DNA of 64,000 nt, taken from the NCBI RefSeq assembly GCF_900129635.1, contig NZ_FSRB01000002.1, positions 1,454,727 through 1,518,726 of the forward strand, written 5' to 3'. The stretch comes from Singulisphaera sp. GP187. Its GTDB lineage: Bacteria; Planctomycetota; Planctomycetia; Isosphaerales; Isosphaeraceae. The translations under genes and the position numbers were made by a program. The notes beneath the pieces are model-generated. The model had not been told where the DNA came from. It did not search any database and saw only the letters and a program-made list of their open reading frames with translations. Shown one piece after another: positions 42,758-52,054 of the stretch; position 1 is the first letter of the stretch, and each line of letters begins with the position of its first letter.

Positions 42758-45119
42758 TGTCGAGGATCGCAAGGTGCGCTGGCTCACCCTGGTCATGATT
42801 GCATTGGCGACGATCCTGATCGAGCTCGCTGTCGCGGAGCCGGGCCGAGCCCCGTGGCTCTGCGCCCTGACGGCGCTCGGCCTGCTCGTCGCCCCCGCCT
42901 GGGCGATGGCCTGGTTCCTCAGCCGACGCTTGGGGCCCGCGCACCGACCCCGGTTTCCGAGGCCGCAGGGATCTTCGACTCGAACCGATCGCTTCCCGGC
43001 GAATACCGTCCTCTTTCTCGTGATCCTTTTCGTTTTACCGTTCGTCGGTCAGTTGGGGCAGGTGTTCTGGCGGGGGCGGGGTGTCATGCTTGAGGTGGTC
43101 TTGCTGACCGCCCTCAGGAATCTTGGACTCGGGCTCGGGGTCCTCGCGTTTCGCCCCGTCTTCAGCAGGCTCGGGGCCGTTATCAGTCTCTTCCTGGTCT
43201 TGGTGGCCGCTTCGCTGGGCGACGGTCATTGGATTCTCGTGATCATGGGTGTTTATGCGATCGCCGCAACCTTTTGGTTGATGCTCATCTACTGGGATGG
43301 CATTGCAATGGGCGTGGAAGAAAAGCAATCGAAATCGCTCCCCTGGTCGGCCGCGGTCTGGGTCCTGGCGATCTTCACGCTCGGTGGGATGGCGGTTTTT
43401 GGACCGACCCGCGCCGCGACGACGCTGGCGGGTCTTGTGCCGACCTCGGGGGGAACGGACTGGAATGATGGCGAAGCTCGCGGTGGTGTGAACGACGGCG
43501 ATCACGAGGTGAGTGCCAGTGAGAATCCGCAGAGCGTCGGTTTCACCCAGAGTGAGGTCTATCTCGACTCCGACCGGCCTAGCCTCTACGACACGTTCAA
43601 CGATAGGTACGGTGAACCATTCAAGGTCAAGAAGACGGAACGGATGATCGCGCTTCAGTCTCAGTCCGTCAAGGAACAGAAAGAACTGCCGGTCGAGAAC
43701 CTCCAGGCCGGACGCGAGTTTCCGCTGGTACGTCGTAAACCCGAACCGCCCACGCGTCGACCCGGCCACCGCGCGGCCAAAGCCCTTCTTTATTTGAAAG
43801 GTCCAACGCCTCTTCATCTTCGGATGGCTATCTACGACCGCTTCGACGGCAACACCTGGCTCGAGCAATCCGCGGACGAACCATTGTCTTCGCTCGAGAA
43901 AGAGGGCCAAGGAGCCTGGCTCCGGCTGGTGCGGCCGATTCCCCCGATCGATCGAGGAATCCAGTCTCATCAACTCAAAATCGGCCTCCTCGATTCCGAA
44001 ACGCTCCCGGTCCCGGCCCAGTTGTCACGGTTGAGGGTGGGAAGCGTGGACCGACCCGACTTCTTTGAATGGGGCCAGGGCGGTATTCTCCGCATGGTCG
44101 GACGGACAGTTCCCGCAGGGACCGTGATCGAGACCGAGTCCCAACTCGTCGACCGGCACCGACTCGCTCGGCTCGAACTCCCGCCAATCTTGGTTTCGAC
44201 CCAAGGACCTGATGGTCACCGCGACGAGGATCCGATCGCCTCCAAGGTGGCCGATCTGGCGAGACACTGGGCTTCGGGCCACCCCCGAGGCTGGGGGCAA
44301 GTCGAAGCGATCGTTGGTCGACTCAAGGCGGATTACCGCTTGGTGCGAGACGCCTCGCATCTCGTCACGAGTGGCGACCCGGTCGCCGACTTCCTGCTCC
44401 GAACCCATTGCGGCGCTGACCACCATTTCGCCTCGGCCTCCGTCGTTCTGCTTCGCTCGCTCGGCCATCGAGCACGACTGGTCAGCGGCTTCTACGCGTC
44501 GCCGGCTCGCTATGACGTTCGGACCCGGCATACGTCGGTCCAGAAGGAAGATGTTCATGTTTGGGCTGAGGTGATGGTCTCCGCGGGATGCTGGGTCACG
44601 ATTGAGCCAAGCCCGGGTTATGAGGTTCTGGAACCGTCGCCAACGCTGGTCGAGAGATTGGCCGGGGTGCTTGTCCTGACAGCGCGGTGGGGCCGCGACC
44701 ACGGTTGTGCCCTCGTCGTCTCCACTTTGCTCGTGATCGGTTCGCTTTACCATCGACGCGAAATGTTCGACGGCTTCGCCACTCTGGCTTGGTGGTTGAA
44801 CGCGGGAAGGGCGACACACGGGGGCGTACTGGCGACGCTCTCCTTGGTGGAGCGGCGGTCGCGGTGGGCGGGCCGCCCCAGACCTCCCGGGCAGACCCCC
44901 GCGCGTTGGTATGGGCCGATGGCCCAGGGAGTGTCCGTGGAAATTCGAGACGATCTCGATCGATTGGTCCGTTTGGCGGACTGGATTCTCTATGCCCACG
45001 AGGGCGTGCGAAGTGCGCCCTCGTGGTACGAGCATGACGTTCGCGCCATGTGCCGCCGCGTCGTTCGAGGCTGGACGCTTGGGCGGGTTCGCGCCTCGGC
45101 AATGGACGCACCGAGATGA
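42747..45119 (+). CDS. TgpA-like transglutaminase-fold membrane protein, catalytic Cys apparently replaced
   Basis: A 790-residue protein: about six N-terminal membrane helices (DUF3488-like), a periplasmic transglutaminase-like domain, one further helix near 665 and a cytoplasmic C-terminal helical part (DUF4129-like). The TTG at 42747 follows GGAAGGAGGTG, an excellent ribosome site, and overlaps the DUF58 gene. In active members the catalytic Cys sits four residues before the Ala of the F/Y-A-S segment (C-x-x-Y-A-S). Here HCGADHHFASASVVLLRSLG places Asp558 at that position, with Cys555 three residues earlier. The His is present in DVHVWAEV (about 604), and VTIEPSPGYEVLEP stands where the Asp region should be. 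The domain may be inactive or use a shifted Cys. Expected to sit in the inner membrane. Confidence 0.88.
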   Translation: MIADVEDRKVRWLTLVMIALATILIELAVAEPGRAPWLCALTALGLLVAPAWAMAWFLSRRLGPAHRPRFPRPQGSSTRTDRFPANTVLFLVILFVLPFVGQLGQVFWRGRGVMLEVVLLTALRNLGLGLGVLAFRPVFSRLGAVISLFLVLVAASLGDGHWILVIMGVYAIAATFWLMLIYWDGIAMGVEEKQSKSLPWSAAVWVLAIFTLGGMAVFGPTRAATTLAGLVPTSGGTDWNDGEARGGVNDGDHEVSASENPQSVGFTQSEVYLDSDRPSLYDTFNDRYGEPFKVKKTERMIALQSQSVKEQKELPVENLQAGREFPLVRRKPEPPTRRPGHRAAKALLYLKGPTPLHLRMAIYDRFDGNTWLEQSADEPLSSLEKEGQGAWLRLVRPIPPIDRGIQSHQLKIGLLDSETLPVPAQLSRLRVGSVDRPDFFEWGQGGILRMVGRTVPAGTVIETESQLVDRHRLARLELPPILVSTQGPDGHRDEDPIASKVADLARHWASGHPRGWGQVEAIVGRLKADYRLVRDASHLVTSGDPVADFLLRTHCGADHHFASASVVLLRSLGHRARLVSGFYASPARYDVRTRHTSVQKEDVHVWAEVMVSAGCWVTIEPSPGYEVLEPSPTLVERLAGVLVLTARWGRDHGCALVVSTLLVIGSLYHRREMFDGFATLAWWLNAGRATHGGVLATLSLVERRSRWAGRPRPPGQTPARWYGPMAQGVSVEIRDDLDRLVRLADWILYAHEGVRSAPSWYEHDVRAMCRRVVRGWTLGRVRASAMDAPR

Positions 45120-46090
45120 GAAAGGCAGATGATCTCGTGACCCCTGATTCGAGCCTGATGGTAGAGAGCGAGCAGTGCCTGATCGAAGGGATCCGCTCCG
45201 CCCTGAATGCGGCCCTCCGGGGCAAAGCGGTCGTCAACGAGTACGTCTTGGCCTGCCTGCTGGCGCGAGGCCATCTTCTCGTCGAGGACCTTCCCGGGCT
45301 CGGCAAGACGACTCTGGCCAAGGCGCTGGCGCACGCCGTCGGTGGCAAGTTCGCTCGGGTCCAATGCACCCCCGACCTGTTGCCGGGGGACATCACCGGC
45401 TTTCGGATCTTCGACCAGCGAACCCGTGAGTTCGAGTTTCTCCCCGGTCCCGTTTTCGCCGACGTCCTGCTGGCTGATGAAATCAATCGAGCGACCCCCA
45501 GGACTCAGAGCGCTCTTTTAGAATCCATGGCCGAGCAACAGGTGACGATCGACAATGTGCGTCATGTCCTGTCGCCAACATTTTTCGTGATCGCGACCCA
45601 GAATCCGGTCGAGCAGCATGGCACGTATCCCCTCCCCGAAGCGCAGCTCGACCGGTTTGCGATGAAACTCCGAATCGGCTACCCCGAAAAGGAAGACGAA
45701 CGGGACATGCTCGCCGCGGCCGTCGGATTCACACGCGACTTGGCGGTGGAGAGCGGCCCGAAGATTGAACCGGGAGAACTCCATGCCCTGCAAGAGCGCG
45801 TCGCCCAGGTCACCGTCGGCCCGTTGGTGCGTGAGTATCTCGTCGAACTGGCCCATGCCACTCGCGCGCACCGCCAGGTCATTCTCGGTCTGAGTCCGCG
45901 CGGACTTTTGACCTGGCAGCGGCTGGCCCAGGCCCGTGCCTTGCTCCAGGAACGCGATTTCGTCACGCCCGATGATGTCCAAGATATGGCCACTCCGGTC
46001 CTTGAGGTTCGCCTCGGAGTGGAACCCGAGGCAATGAATCGGGTGTTGGGAGAGATCCTCGCTTCCGTTCCGGTTCCCGTCCTCCGATAA
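45116..46090 (+). CDS. MoxR-family AAA+ ATPase
   Basis: A 324-residue chaperone-type ATPase. Walker A is DLPGLGKTTLAKALA (about 60-75), Walker B is VLLADEINRATPRTQSALLE, sensor 1 is FFVIATQNPVEQHGTYPLPE, and the arginine-finger region follows in AQLDRF. The lid includes VILGLSPRGLLTWQRLAQAR. MoxR proteins act with DUF58 and von Willebrand A partners on protein-complex assembly. The ATG at 45116 overlaps the transglutaminase stop (ATGA); an upstream extension to 45050 is rejected. It is the last gene of the coupled set. Confidence 0.95.
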   Translation: MRKADDLVTPDSSLMVESEQCLIEGIRSALNAALRGKAVVNEYVLACLLARGHLLVEDLPGLGKTTLAKALAHAVGGKFARVQCTPDLLPGDITGFRIFDQRTREFEFLPGPVFADVLLADEINRATPRTQSALLESMAEQQVTIDNVRHVLSPTFFVIATQNPVEQHGTYPLPEAQLDRFAMKLRIGYPEKEDERDMLAAAVGFTRDLAVESGPKIEPGELHALQERVAQVTVGPLVREYLVELAHATRAHRQVILGLSPRGLLTWQRLAQARALLQERDFVTPDDVQDMATPVLEVRLGVEPEAMNRVLGEILASVPVPVLR

Positions 46091-46313
46091 AATCGCTGCG
46101 CACTAAATCAATTTTAAGCAAAGTAAGTTGGGGTATGTGGATGTGTTTTGTTGCCGTTGGTTGAGCTTGTCGTGGCCGGGGTGACCTGCGTCATGATCGC
46201 CCAGGTCAGGTGGAAGAGACGCAGGTTCGGCGGCACGTGCCGTCCAAGCTCGTCGGACGGCCTTCTCGCTTCAGAGTCACATTCCGACCGATCGAGTATG
46301 GAGAATCCACGCG

Positions 46314-47174
46314 ATGCGATGCCTCAATGAGCTCAGAGGGAACGGCCTGCTCAACCTCCTTTTGCTTTTCATTTGTAGCGGCTGCCACGAATCGACGTCG
46401 GCGAGCAATCGCCCGAGGATTACCCCTTCGACTCCTCCTCAGACTACGGCCAGCGGACATGAGCATAAGCCAGGAACGCATGGCGGCCTGATCGTGCCTC
46501 TCGACGGCGCTCACTTCCATGTCGAGGCGATCCTGACAGACCGAGGTGGGATCCGCCTCCTGATGCTTGGCGAGAACGAGTCCCGGGTGCAGGAAGTCGA
46601 GCTCCAGACCATCACCGCCTATGTGCGGGCGCTGGGGGATTTGAACTCCCGCCCATTCGAATTGAAACCCGAACCTCAGCCGGGGGACCTACCTAGCAAG
46701 ACGTCCGCCTTTGTCGGCCAGTTCCCCGACGGCCTGGCGGGGCGGCCCTTGGTGGTCGTCGTCCCGAGTCTCCGGATCGATGGTCGTCGGCTCCGCTTCG
46801 GGTTCGAGACTCCCGAGCCGGAATCCTCGGCGACGATGCCGGAAAAGGTGGCCGATGAGGAGGAGCGAACGCTGTATTTGACGCCTGGCGGCAAATACAC
46901 CGAGGCTGACGTGCAGGCCAACGGCCGGAGGACCGCCTCGACGAAGTTCGCGGGTTTCCATGCCTCTCACGACCCGAACCCAGCCCCGGGCTCGCGAGTT
47001 TGCCCGATCACGGACACGCGGGCCAGCCCGGATTGCTCCTGGATCGTTGGCGGGAAAACCTATCTCTTTTGCTGTCCTCCCTGCGTCGATGAGTTCATCC
47101 GTCGCGCCAAGGACGATCCCGAGTCGATTCGCGAGCCGGAGACTTACGTGGCTCCCGAGGAAGGTCCGAAATGA
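46314..47174 (+). CDS. Lipoprotein with His-rich segment and C-terminal YHS/TRASH-like metal-binding domain
   Basis: A 286-residue lipoprotein: signal LLNLLLLFICSGC with the lipobox Cys. The mature start is Ser/Thr-rich and includes a His-rich motif, GHEHKPGTHGGLIVPLDGAH followed by FHVEA, often found beside metal exporters. Near residue 230 begins CPITDTRASPDCSWIVGGKT, followed by YLFCCPPCVDEF, a YHS/TRASH-like arrangement of Cys residues suited to copper or zinc binding. Its final ATGA overlaps the permease start, so both should be expressed together. Likely role: periplasmic metal capture or sensing. Confidence 0.8.
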   Translation: MRCLNELRGNGLLNLLLLFICSGCHESTSASNRPRITPSTPPQTTASGHEHKPGTHGGLIVPLDGAHFHVEAILTDRGGIRLLMLGENESRVQEVELQTITAYVRALGDLNSRPFELKPEPQPGDLPSKTSAFVGQFPDGLAGRPLVVVVPSLRIDGRRLRFGFETPEPESSATMPEKVADEEERTLYLTPGGKYTEADVQANGRRTASTKFAGFHASHDPNPAPGSRVCPITDTRASPDCSWIVGGKTYLFCCPPCVDEFIRRAKDDPESIREPETYVAPEEGPK

Positions 47175-48793
47175 TCGACATCCTCTTACTCTGGGCCCAT
47201 GGCGATTCCACGGTGGTACTCGACCTGAATCCCGTGCGAACGATCGCGGGAGCTGCCGTCCGGTTCATCCAGGCCGTGCTCAACGGTGCCCCCTATCTCT
47301 TGTCCGGCGTGGTTCTCGCAGGATTGCTTCGGGGTATCGTCGGCGCCGAGGTCATCCGGCACCGGTTCGGGTCACGGTCGCTCGGGAGCGTGGTCTGCGC
47401 CTCGATCTTTGGGTTTCTCCTGCCCCTTGGCGCGCTGGGCTCGCTCCCCGTCGCACGTCGCCTCTTGGCCATGGGAATTCCCCGCGGCACGACCCTCGCG
47501 TTCCTGATCTCGGCGTCGGTTCTCGATCCCCTCTCACTCGTTCTCGGACTATCCTTGATGAGTCCTCGCCCGATGGCGGCATGCGTTGTCGCCGTGTTCG
47601 CCTGGTCTCTTCTGGCTGGACTCCTGATCAATCGCCTGACCAGTAACCGCTCGCCGGTTGAGACGATCTCGGACTTCGAAGGACTTCCCGGCACCCCCTT
47701 CGCGCGACTTGCCAGGGTTGTCTCGAGCATGGCTACGGATTGCTCCGGTTCGTCACTCCGTGATCTCGCGCTCGCAGCCGCGGGCGCTGGTCTGCTCGGG
47801 GCGTTCTTGCGTTCCGGTTGGCTTCAACAGGCGGCCTCGCCCCCTCGACCCGCGGGGAACCTTGTCACCGCGGCCATGGGAGCACTCGCGAGTGAAACTC
47901 CGTTGGGAGCGATGCGCCAAGCAGGGATCCTGGTCCGTGACGGGTACACGCACCAAACCGCATTCATGTTGCTCGCGTCCGGTGCCGGTTTCAACCTGGC
48001 CATCCTCAACTGGCTGCATCGTGGACTGAGGCTGAAGCCCTGGTCGATGGCGGCCGTGATCGGTATCGGCATTCTGTTGCCATGCCTCATCGGTTGGGGG
48101 TTTGATCGACCGGTGAGGGAACCGGCGGGCCAGACCATGTTTCACACCCACGCATTTGATGAGGTTGAACGTCCCAACTTCGGTGGGTTGGAATTGTCCT
48201 TGGCAGTGCCGATGGCATGGGGAATCGCAACACAGGGCCAGGCGTTTACCCTTCCGGCGCTACTTCTTCTCACGCTGCTTTCAACGGCCGGACTCATCGC
48301 TCGCCGACCTCGGATTCGGTCGGTGCTGATGCAGTGGAACGCCTGCCTGGAGTTGCCCCGGCACGCGTCGGGAACGCGAGCCTGGGATCGTTCGCTCTCC
48401 CCCCGCCTCACGACCGCACTCGGACTGGTCGCGGCAATTCCGGCGTTGATCGCATTGGTCCTCACCTACTACCCGGCACCGCCGGTCCTCCTCGATGAAA
48501 TGGTGCTTGTTCATACGGAAGTCCAGTACGCCGTCCGGTTGGGCAAAGCGGACGAGGCCCTCGTCTGGATCGATCGCTGGAACGACCTGATTCAGAAGCT
48601 GGGGCCAAGTCTGCGGCTTCGGCAGGGATCGATCGGAGGCCCGGTTCAAGTCAAGCTTGACGAACTCCGCGAGGCCGTCGCCGCCCTTCGAGGATTCCTG
48701 GATGAGGGGCGTCTCGAGGAAGCGCGCACGCTACTTGGTCATCTTGATCGAGCCCAAAAGGAATGCCGCCAGGCATTCGGGGCGGTCAGCTAA
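47171..48793 (+). CDS. Permease of the ArsP/SO_0444 (DUF318) type, probable metal efflux
   Basis: A 540-residue protein with about ten membrane helices in two related halves. The first half has GAPYLLSGVVLAGLLRGIVG and the signature LPLGALGSLPVARRLLAMGI followed by FLISASVLDPLS. The second half repeats the pattern with ASETPLGAMRQAGILVRDGY and FMLLASGAGFNL. Family members export arsenicals, copper or zinc. A soluble tail of about 110 residues follows the last helix (LVHTEVQYAVRLGKADEALV), an extension I do not recognise. The start overlaps the metal-binding lipoprotein gene, which supports a metal role. Confidence 0.82.
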   Translation: MIDILLLWAHGDSTVVLDLNPVRTIAGAAVRFIQAVLNGAPYLLSGVVLAGLLRGIVGAEVIRHRFGSRSLGSVVCASIFGFLLPLGALGSLPVARRLLAMGIPRGTTLAFLISASVLDPLSLVLGLSLMSPRPMAACVVAVFAWSLLAGLLINRLTSNRSPVETISDFEGLPGTPFARLARVVSSMATDCSGSSLRDLALAAAGAGLLGAFLRSGWLQQAASPPRPAGNLVTAAMGALASETPLGAMRQAGILVRDGYTHQTAFMLLASGAGFNLAILNWLHRGLRLKPWSMAAVIGIGILLPCLIGWGFDRPVREPAGQTMFHTHAFDEVERPNFGGLELSLAVPMAWGIATQGQAFTLPALLLLTLLSTAGLIARRPRIRSVLMQWNACLELPRHASGTRAWDRSLSPRLTTALGLVAAIPALIALVLTYYPAPPVLLDEMVLVHTEVQYAVRLGKADEALVWIDRWNDLIQKLGPSLRLRQGSIGGPVQVKLDELREAVAALRGFLDEGRLEEARTLLGHLDRAQKECRQAFGAVS

Positions 48794-48900
48794 TCGATGG
48801 TCATGCTTGCAAATATTGATCATGTGTGCAAACGGTTGGGATCGCGCACCGGAAAATGCCGGATCGGCCTTGAGGGCGAGCGAACGGTTTCCGGTTGACC

Positions 48901-48953
48901 CAATGAAGCAGCCCCTCGCCCGGCCATGATGCCGAGGAGGGGCTGCTTCATTG
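48901..48953. terminator. Long perfect hairpin between convergent genes
   Basis: CAATGAAGCAGCCCCTC at 48901-48917 pairs perfectly (17 bp) with GAGGGGCTGCTTCATTG at 48937-48953, with a 19-base loop. It lies between the permease stop and the DUF1501 stop, the position expected of a bidirectional terminator, although neither side has a strong T run. Confidence 0.65.
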
Positions 48954-49006
48954 AGTTTGAATCAAAAACGCATACCGACCTGAAAGTTCAATCAGGCCAG
49001 ATTCGA

Positions 49007-50296
49007 TCAGATCAGTTCTTTGATGGGCGTTCCGGCATCCACCAGCTTGATCGGACGACCGCGCGGGGTGGTCCACTGGGTGCCCAGGTCGAGACCCATG
49101 GCTTGGGTCATCGTGGCGATGACATCCATCGGGGCGACCGGCTTGTCGACGATGTCGACGCCGTCCTTGTCGGTGTCGCCGATGGCTTGTCCGCCACGGA
49201 TGCCGCCACCGCCGAGGACCATCGACCAGCTTCGCGGCCAGTGGTCGCGGCCCGCGTCTTGGTTGATCCGCGGGGTCCGGCCGAAGTCGCCCATCCAGGC
49301 GATGACCGTATCGTCGAGCAGGCCGCGCTGGTCGAGGTCGGCGACCAGCGCACTCATGCCCTTATCAAGCTCGGGCAGGAGACGGTTCGACAGGGTATCG
49401 AAGGCGCCCGCGTGGGTATCCCAGCCGCCGAGGCTCACCTCGACGAACGTGACGCCCATTTCGACGAGCTTGCGGGCCATCAAGCAACCGGAGCCGAATG
49501 AGCCACGGCCGTAGAGATCGCGGACCTCTTTGGGTTCGCTATCGAGGCTGAGCGAGGCCTTGGTCTTGCGGTCGTTCATCATCCGGACCGTCTTGTTGTA
49601 GACGGCGTCGTGGTCGGTGCTCCCCTGGCCCCGGCGTTGGGAGATGAAGTTGTTTTCGACCAGTTTCATCATGCTGAGCCGACGGAACATCCGCGCCTCG
49701 TCGACCCCGGCCGGCGGCTCGAGGTTGGCCACCTTGCCGTTGGGGTTCTGGACGACGAACGGGGAGTAGGCCATGCCGAGGAAGCCCGCGCCCACGCCCG
49801 GTCCGTTGATCGAGATCGCGTGGGGAAGCGCGAGCCCTTCGTGCCGGTTGCCAAGTTCGTAGGCGAACGATGTTCCGAAGCTCGGATGCACGACGGTCGG
49901 GTTGGGGGTGTACCCGGTGTGCATCATGTACGTGCCGCGGTCGTGGTTGCCTTCCTTCGAGTTGAGCGAGCGGATGACGCTGAGGTGCTTCATCTGCTTG
50001 GCGACGTTCGGCAGGTGCTCGCAAATCGAGATTCCGTTGGCCGAGGTCGCGATCGGCTTGAAGGGGCCGCCGTTCTTCTCGCTGTCCGGCTTCAAATTCC
50101 AGGTGTCCATGTGGCTCGGGCCACCGGCCATCCACAGCAGGATGCAGCTCTTGGGCTTGGAACGCCCCGGGGCGGCGGCATTCGCTTCGAGAGCGCCGAT
50201 GAGATGGGCCGCCGGGACGGCCATTGCGCTGGTCGCCAAATGGCCCATGAAATGGCGGCGGGACATCCCGCTGGGAACAATCAGGTGGTCTGACAT
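49007..50296 (-). CDS. DUF1501 protein (Tat-exported sulfatase-like fold)
   Basis: A 429-residue protein of the planctomycete DUF1501 family, related to alkaline phosphatase/sulfatase folds. The N-terminus carries a twin-arginine signal (MSRRHFMGHLATSAMAVPAA). Family motifs follow: CILLWMAGGPSHMDTWNLKP, HPSFGTSFAYELGNRHEG, EVSLGGWDTHAGAFDTLSNR and VIAWMGDFGRTPRIN. It is paired with a DUF1549/DUF1553 gene just upstream, the standard arrangement in this phylum; the partners are thought to act together outside the cytoplasm. ATG 50296 is preferred over the TTG at 50323. Confidence 0.95.
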   Translation of the reverse strand: MSDHLIVPSGMSRRHFMGHLATSAMAVPAAHLIGALEANAAAPGRSKPKSCILLWMAGGPSHMDTWNLKPDSEKNGGPFKPIATSANGISICEHLPNVAKQMKHLSVIRSLNSKEGNHDRGTYMMHTGYTPNPTVVHPSFGTSFAYELGNRHEGLALPHAISINGPGVGAGFLGMAYSPFVVQNPNGKVANLEPPAGVDEARMFRRLSMMKLVENNFISQRRGQGSTDHDAVYNKTVRMMNDRKTKASLSLDSEPKEVRDLYGRGSFGSGCLMARKLVEMGVTFVEVSLGGWDTHAGAFDTLSNRLLPELDKGMSALVADLDQRGLLDDTVIAWMGDFGRTPRINQDAGRDHWPRSWSMVLGGGGIRGGQAIGDTDKDGVDIVDKPVAPMDVIATMTQAMGLDLGTQWTTPRGRPIKLVDAGTPIKELI

Positions 50297-50386
50297 CGGT
50301 CGAAAACCCCCCTTGCGCCTCAATCGAGGCGAACTCGGGGTGACGAGGCGAAAGGCCTCGTCACCGTTCTTGCATGCGGACCGGCT

Positions 50387-52054
50387 TCAATGGTTCAGGA
50401 TGAATTCGTTGGAGTTCAGCAAGGCCCAGAACAGGTCTTCGAGAACGTAGACCGTATCGGGGTTCGAGGTCAGTACCCCGCTGGCCGCCGTCAGCTCAGA
50501 CCGGGTGGGATAGCGACTCAGGGCCGAGAGGAAGAGGTTGTTGACCATGTAGATGGGCGGTGCCATCTTGCGCTGAGCGACCGCCCGGACCTTCAGATCG
50601 TCGAGAAAGCTTCCCGGTTTCCCACCGACGGCGCGTGCCATCAGGTTGCCGTTCATCATCATCAAGGCTTGAGGGATCGTCCCGTTGAAGGATGTTCCTT
50701 CCTCACCTTCGTCGTTGCCGAAGGCGAAGACGAATTGCTCCAACCACTGGTCGCGCTGGCGGTCGAGGTTGGCTGCGCCTTCGGTCTTGTGGGCGTTGGT
50801 GGCCGTGAGCAACGAGTCGAAGAGCTGCTCGGGAACCATCGGCTTCAGCGCCATGTGGCTGAAGAGGGTTTCATCCTTCTCGTTCCCCTTGGTCATCATG
50901 CTCGACAACTGGTACGCCTGGCTGTTCATGATCCAGCGGACCAGCGTCTTGATGTCGAACCCGCTGGCGGCGAAGTCTTTGCCCAGGGCCTCGAGCAACT
51001 CGGGATGGCTCGCGGGGTTATGAGCACCGAAGTCGTCGACCGGGTTGACGAACCCACGCCCGAGGAAGTGGCCCCACATCCGGTTCACGAACGCCTGGGA
51101 GAAATATTCGTTCTTGGGGTCGGCGATGAACTTGCCGAGCTCGACGCGGCGATCGACGTCCGTCGCCTGGCTGATCTTACGACCGTCGAGGAACCGAGGG
51201 AACGCCACGCCCATCAGGCCGTTCCGCTTATCGAAGCTGGCAAAGGCGTCGGTCGGTTCGTCGGTGAGCTCGATGTGGTCGATCACCTCGGCGCCGCTGG
51301 CGTCCGGTTTGCGAACCACACGCGATTTCAGGCCTTTGAAGAACGCGTTGATTCCCCAGAAATCCGCCTGTTTCCAGTCGTTCGACGGGTGGTCGTGGCA
51401 CTGGGTGCATTGGATCTGTTGGCCGAGGAAGACGCGGGTCGTCACCGAGGTCAGGGGGACCGCTTCCATCTCCAGGTGGGAGATCGGGAAGTTCACCGCC
51501 CCGTTCTCTTTATTGGACCCTTTGGCCGTGATCAGGTCGAACGCGATATCGTTCCAGGGCCGGTCGGCGTTGATCTGCTGGCGGAGCCAGCTGTTCAACT
51601 CCCCACGGAGCACCATCTGATCCAGTCGTCGTCGGCCGGTCAGGATGACCGTCCATTGGTTGGCGAAGTTCTTGGCGAAATCTTCGTGCTTGAGCAGGTA
51701 TTCGACCAGCTTCGCCCGCTTCCCCTTCTCCTTGGAACGGAGGAAGGACGCAGCCTCGTCCGCGTTGGGAATCCGGCCGAGTACGTCGAGATAGGACCGG
51801 CGGAGATACTCCTCGTCGGTACACTCTTTCGAAGGCTTGATCGAGGCCTCGTCCCAGGCCTCGCGGATCATCTTGTCGAGGAAGACCGGCTTGGCCACGC
51901 CCGACTTGGTGGCGACGAACTTCGTGTCCGCGGCGTCATCGCCCGCGTCCTTCTCATCCGCCCTGGCCATCGCCCCATACCAGGCCAAGCCCGCCAGTAC
52001 GGCCAGGAACACCACGCGCCGGCTTGGCGACTTCCAGACTGGACCCACGCTCAT
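50387..52054 (-). CDS. DUF1549/DUF1553 exported protein with a single CxxCH motif
   Basis: A 555-residue protein with a signal peptide (VVFLAVLAGLAWYGAMARAD). DUF1549 covers roughly 60-270: EEYLRRSYLDVLGRIPNADE, then FANQWTVILTG. QIQCTQCHDHPSNDWKQ holds one C-x2-C-H, a possible c-type haem site common in this family. DUF1553 follows, with AFVNRMWGHFLGRGFVNPVD and a C-terminal LEDLFWALLNSNEFILNH. ATG 52054 is chosen because GAGGAG lies seven bases before it. The DUF1501 gene starts about 90 bp downstream, so the two are likely co-transcribed. Confidence 0.95.
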   Translation of the reverse strand: MSVGPVWKSPSRRVVFLAVLAGLAWYGAMARADEKDAGDDAADTKFVATKSGVAKPVFLDKMIREAWDEASIKPSKECTDEEYLRRSYLDVLGRIPNADEAASFLRSKEKGKRAKLVEYLLKHEDFAKNFANQWTVILTGRRRLDQMVLRGELNSWLRQQINADRPWNDIAFDLITAKGSNKENGAVNFPISHLEMEAVPLTSVTTRVFLGQQIQCTQCHDHPSNDWKQADFWGINAFFKGLKSRVVRKPDASGAEVIDHIELTDEPTDAFASFDKRNGLMGVAFPRFLDGRKISQATDVDRRVELGKFIADPKNEYFSQAFVNRMWGHFLGRGFVNPVDDFGAHNPASHPELLEALGKDFAASGFDIKTLVRWIMNSQAYQLSSMMTKGNEKDETLFSHMALKPMVPEQLFDSLLTATNAHKTEGAANLDRQRDQWLEQFVFAFGNDEGEEGTSFNGTIPQALMMMNGNLMARAVGGKPGSFLDDLKVRAVAQRKMAPPIYMVNNLFLSALSRYPTRSELTAASGVLTSNPDTVYVLEDLFWALLNSNEFILNH

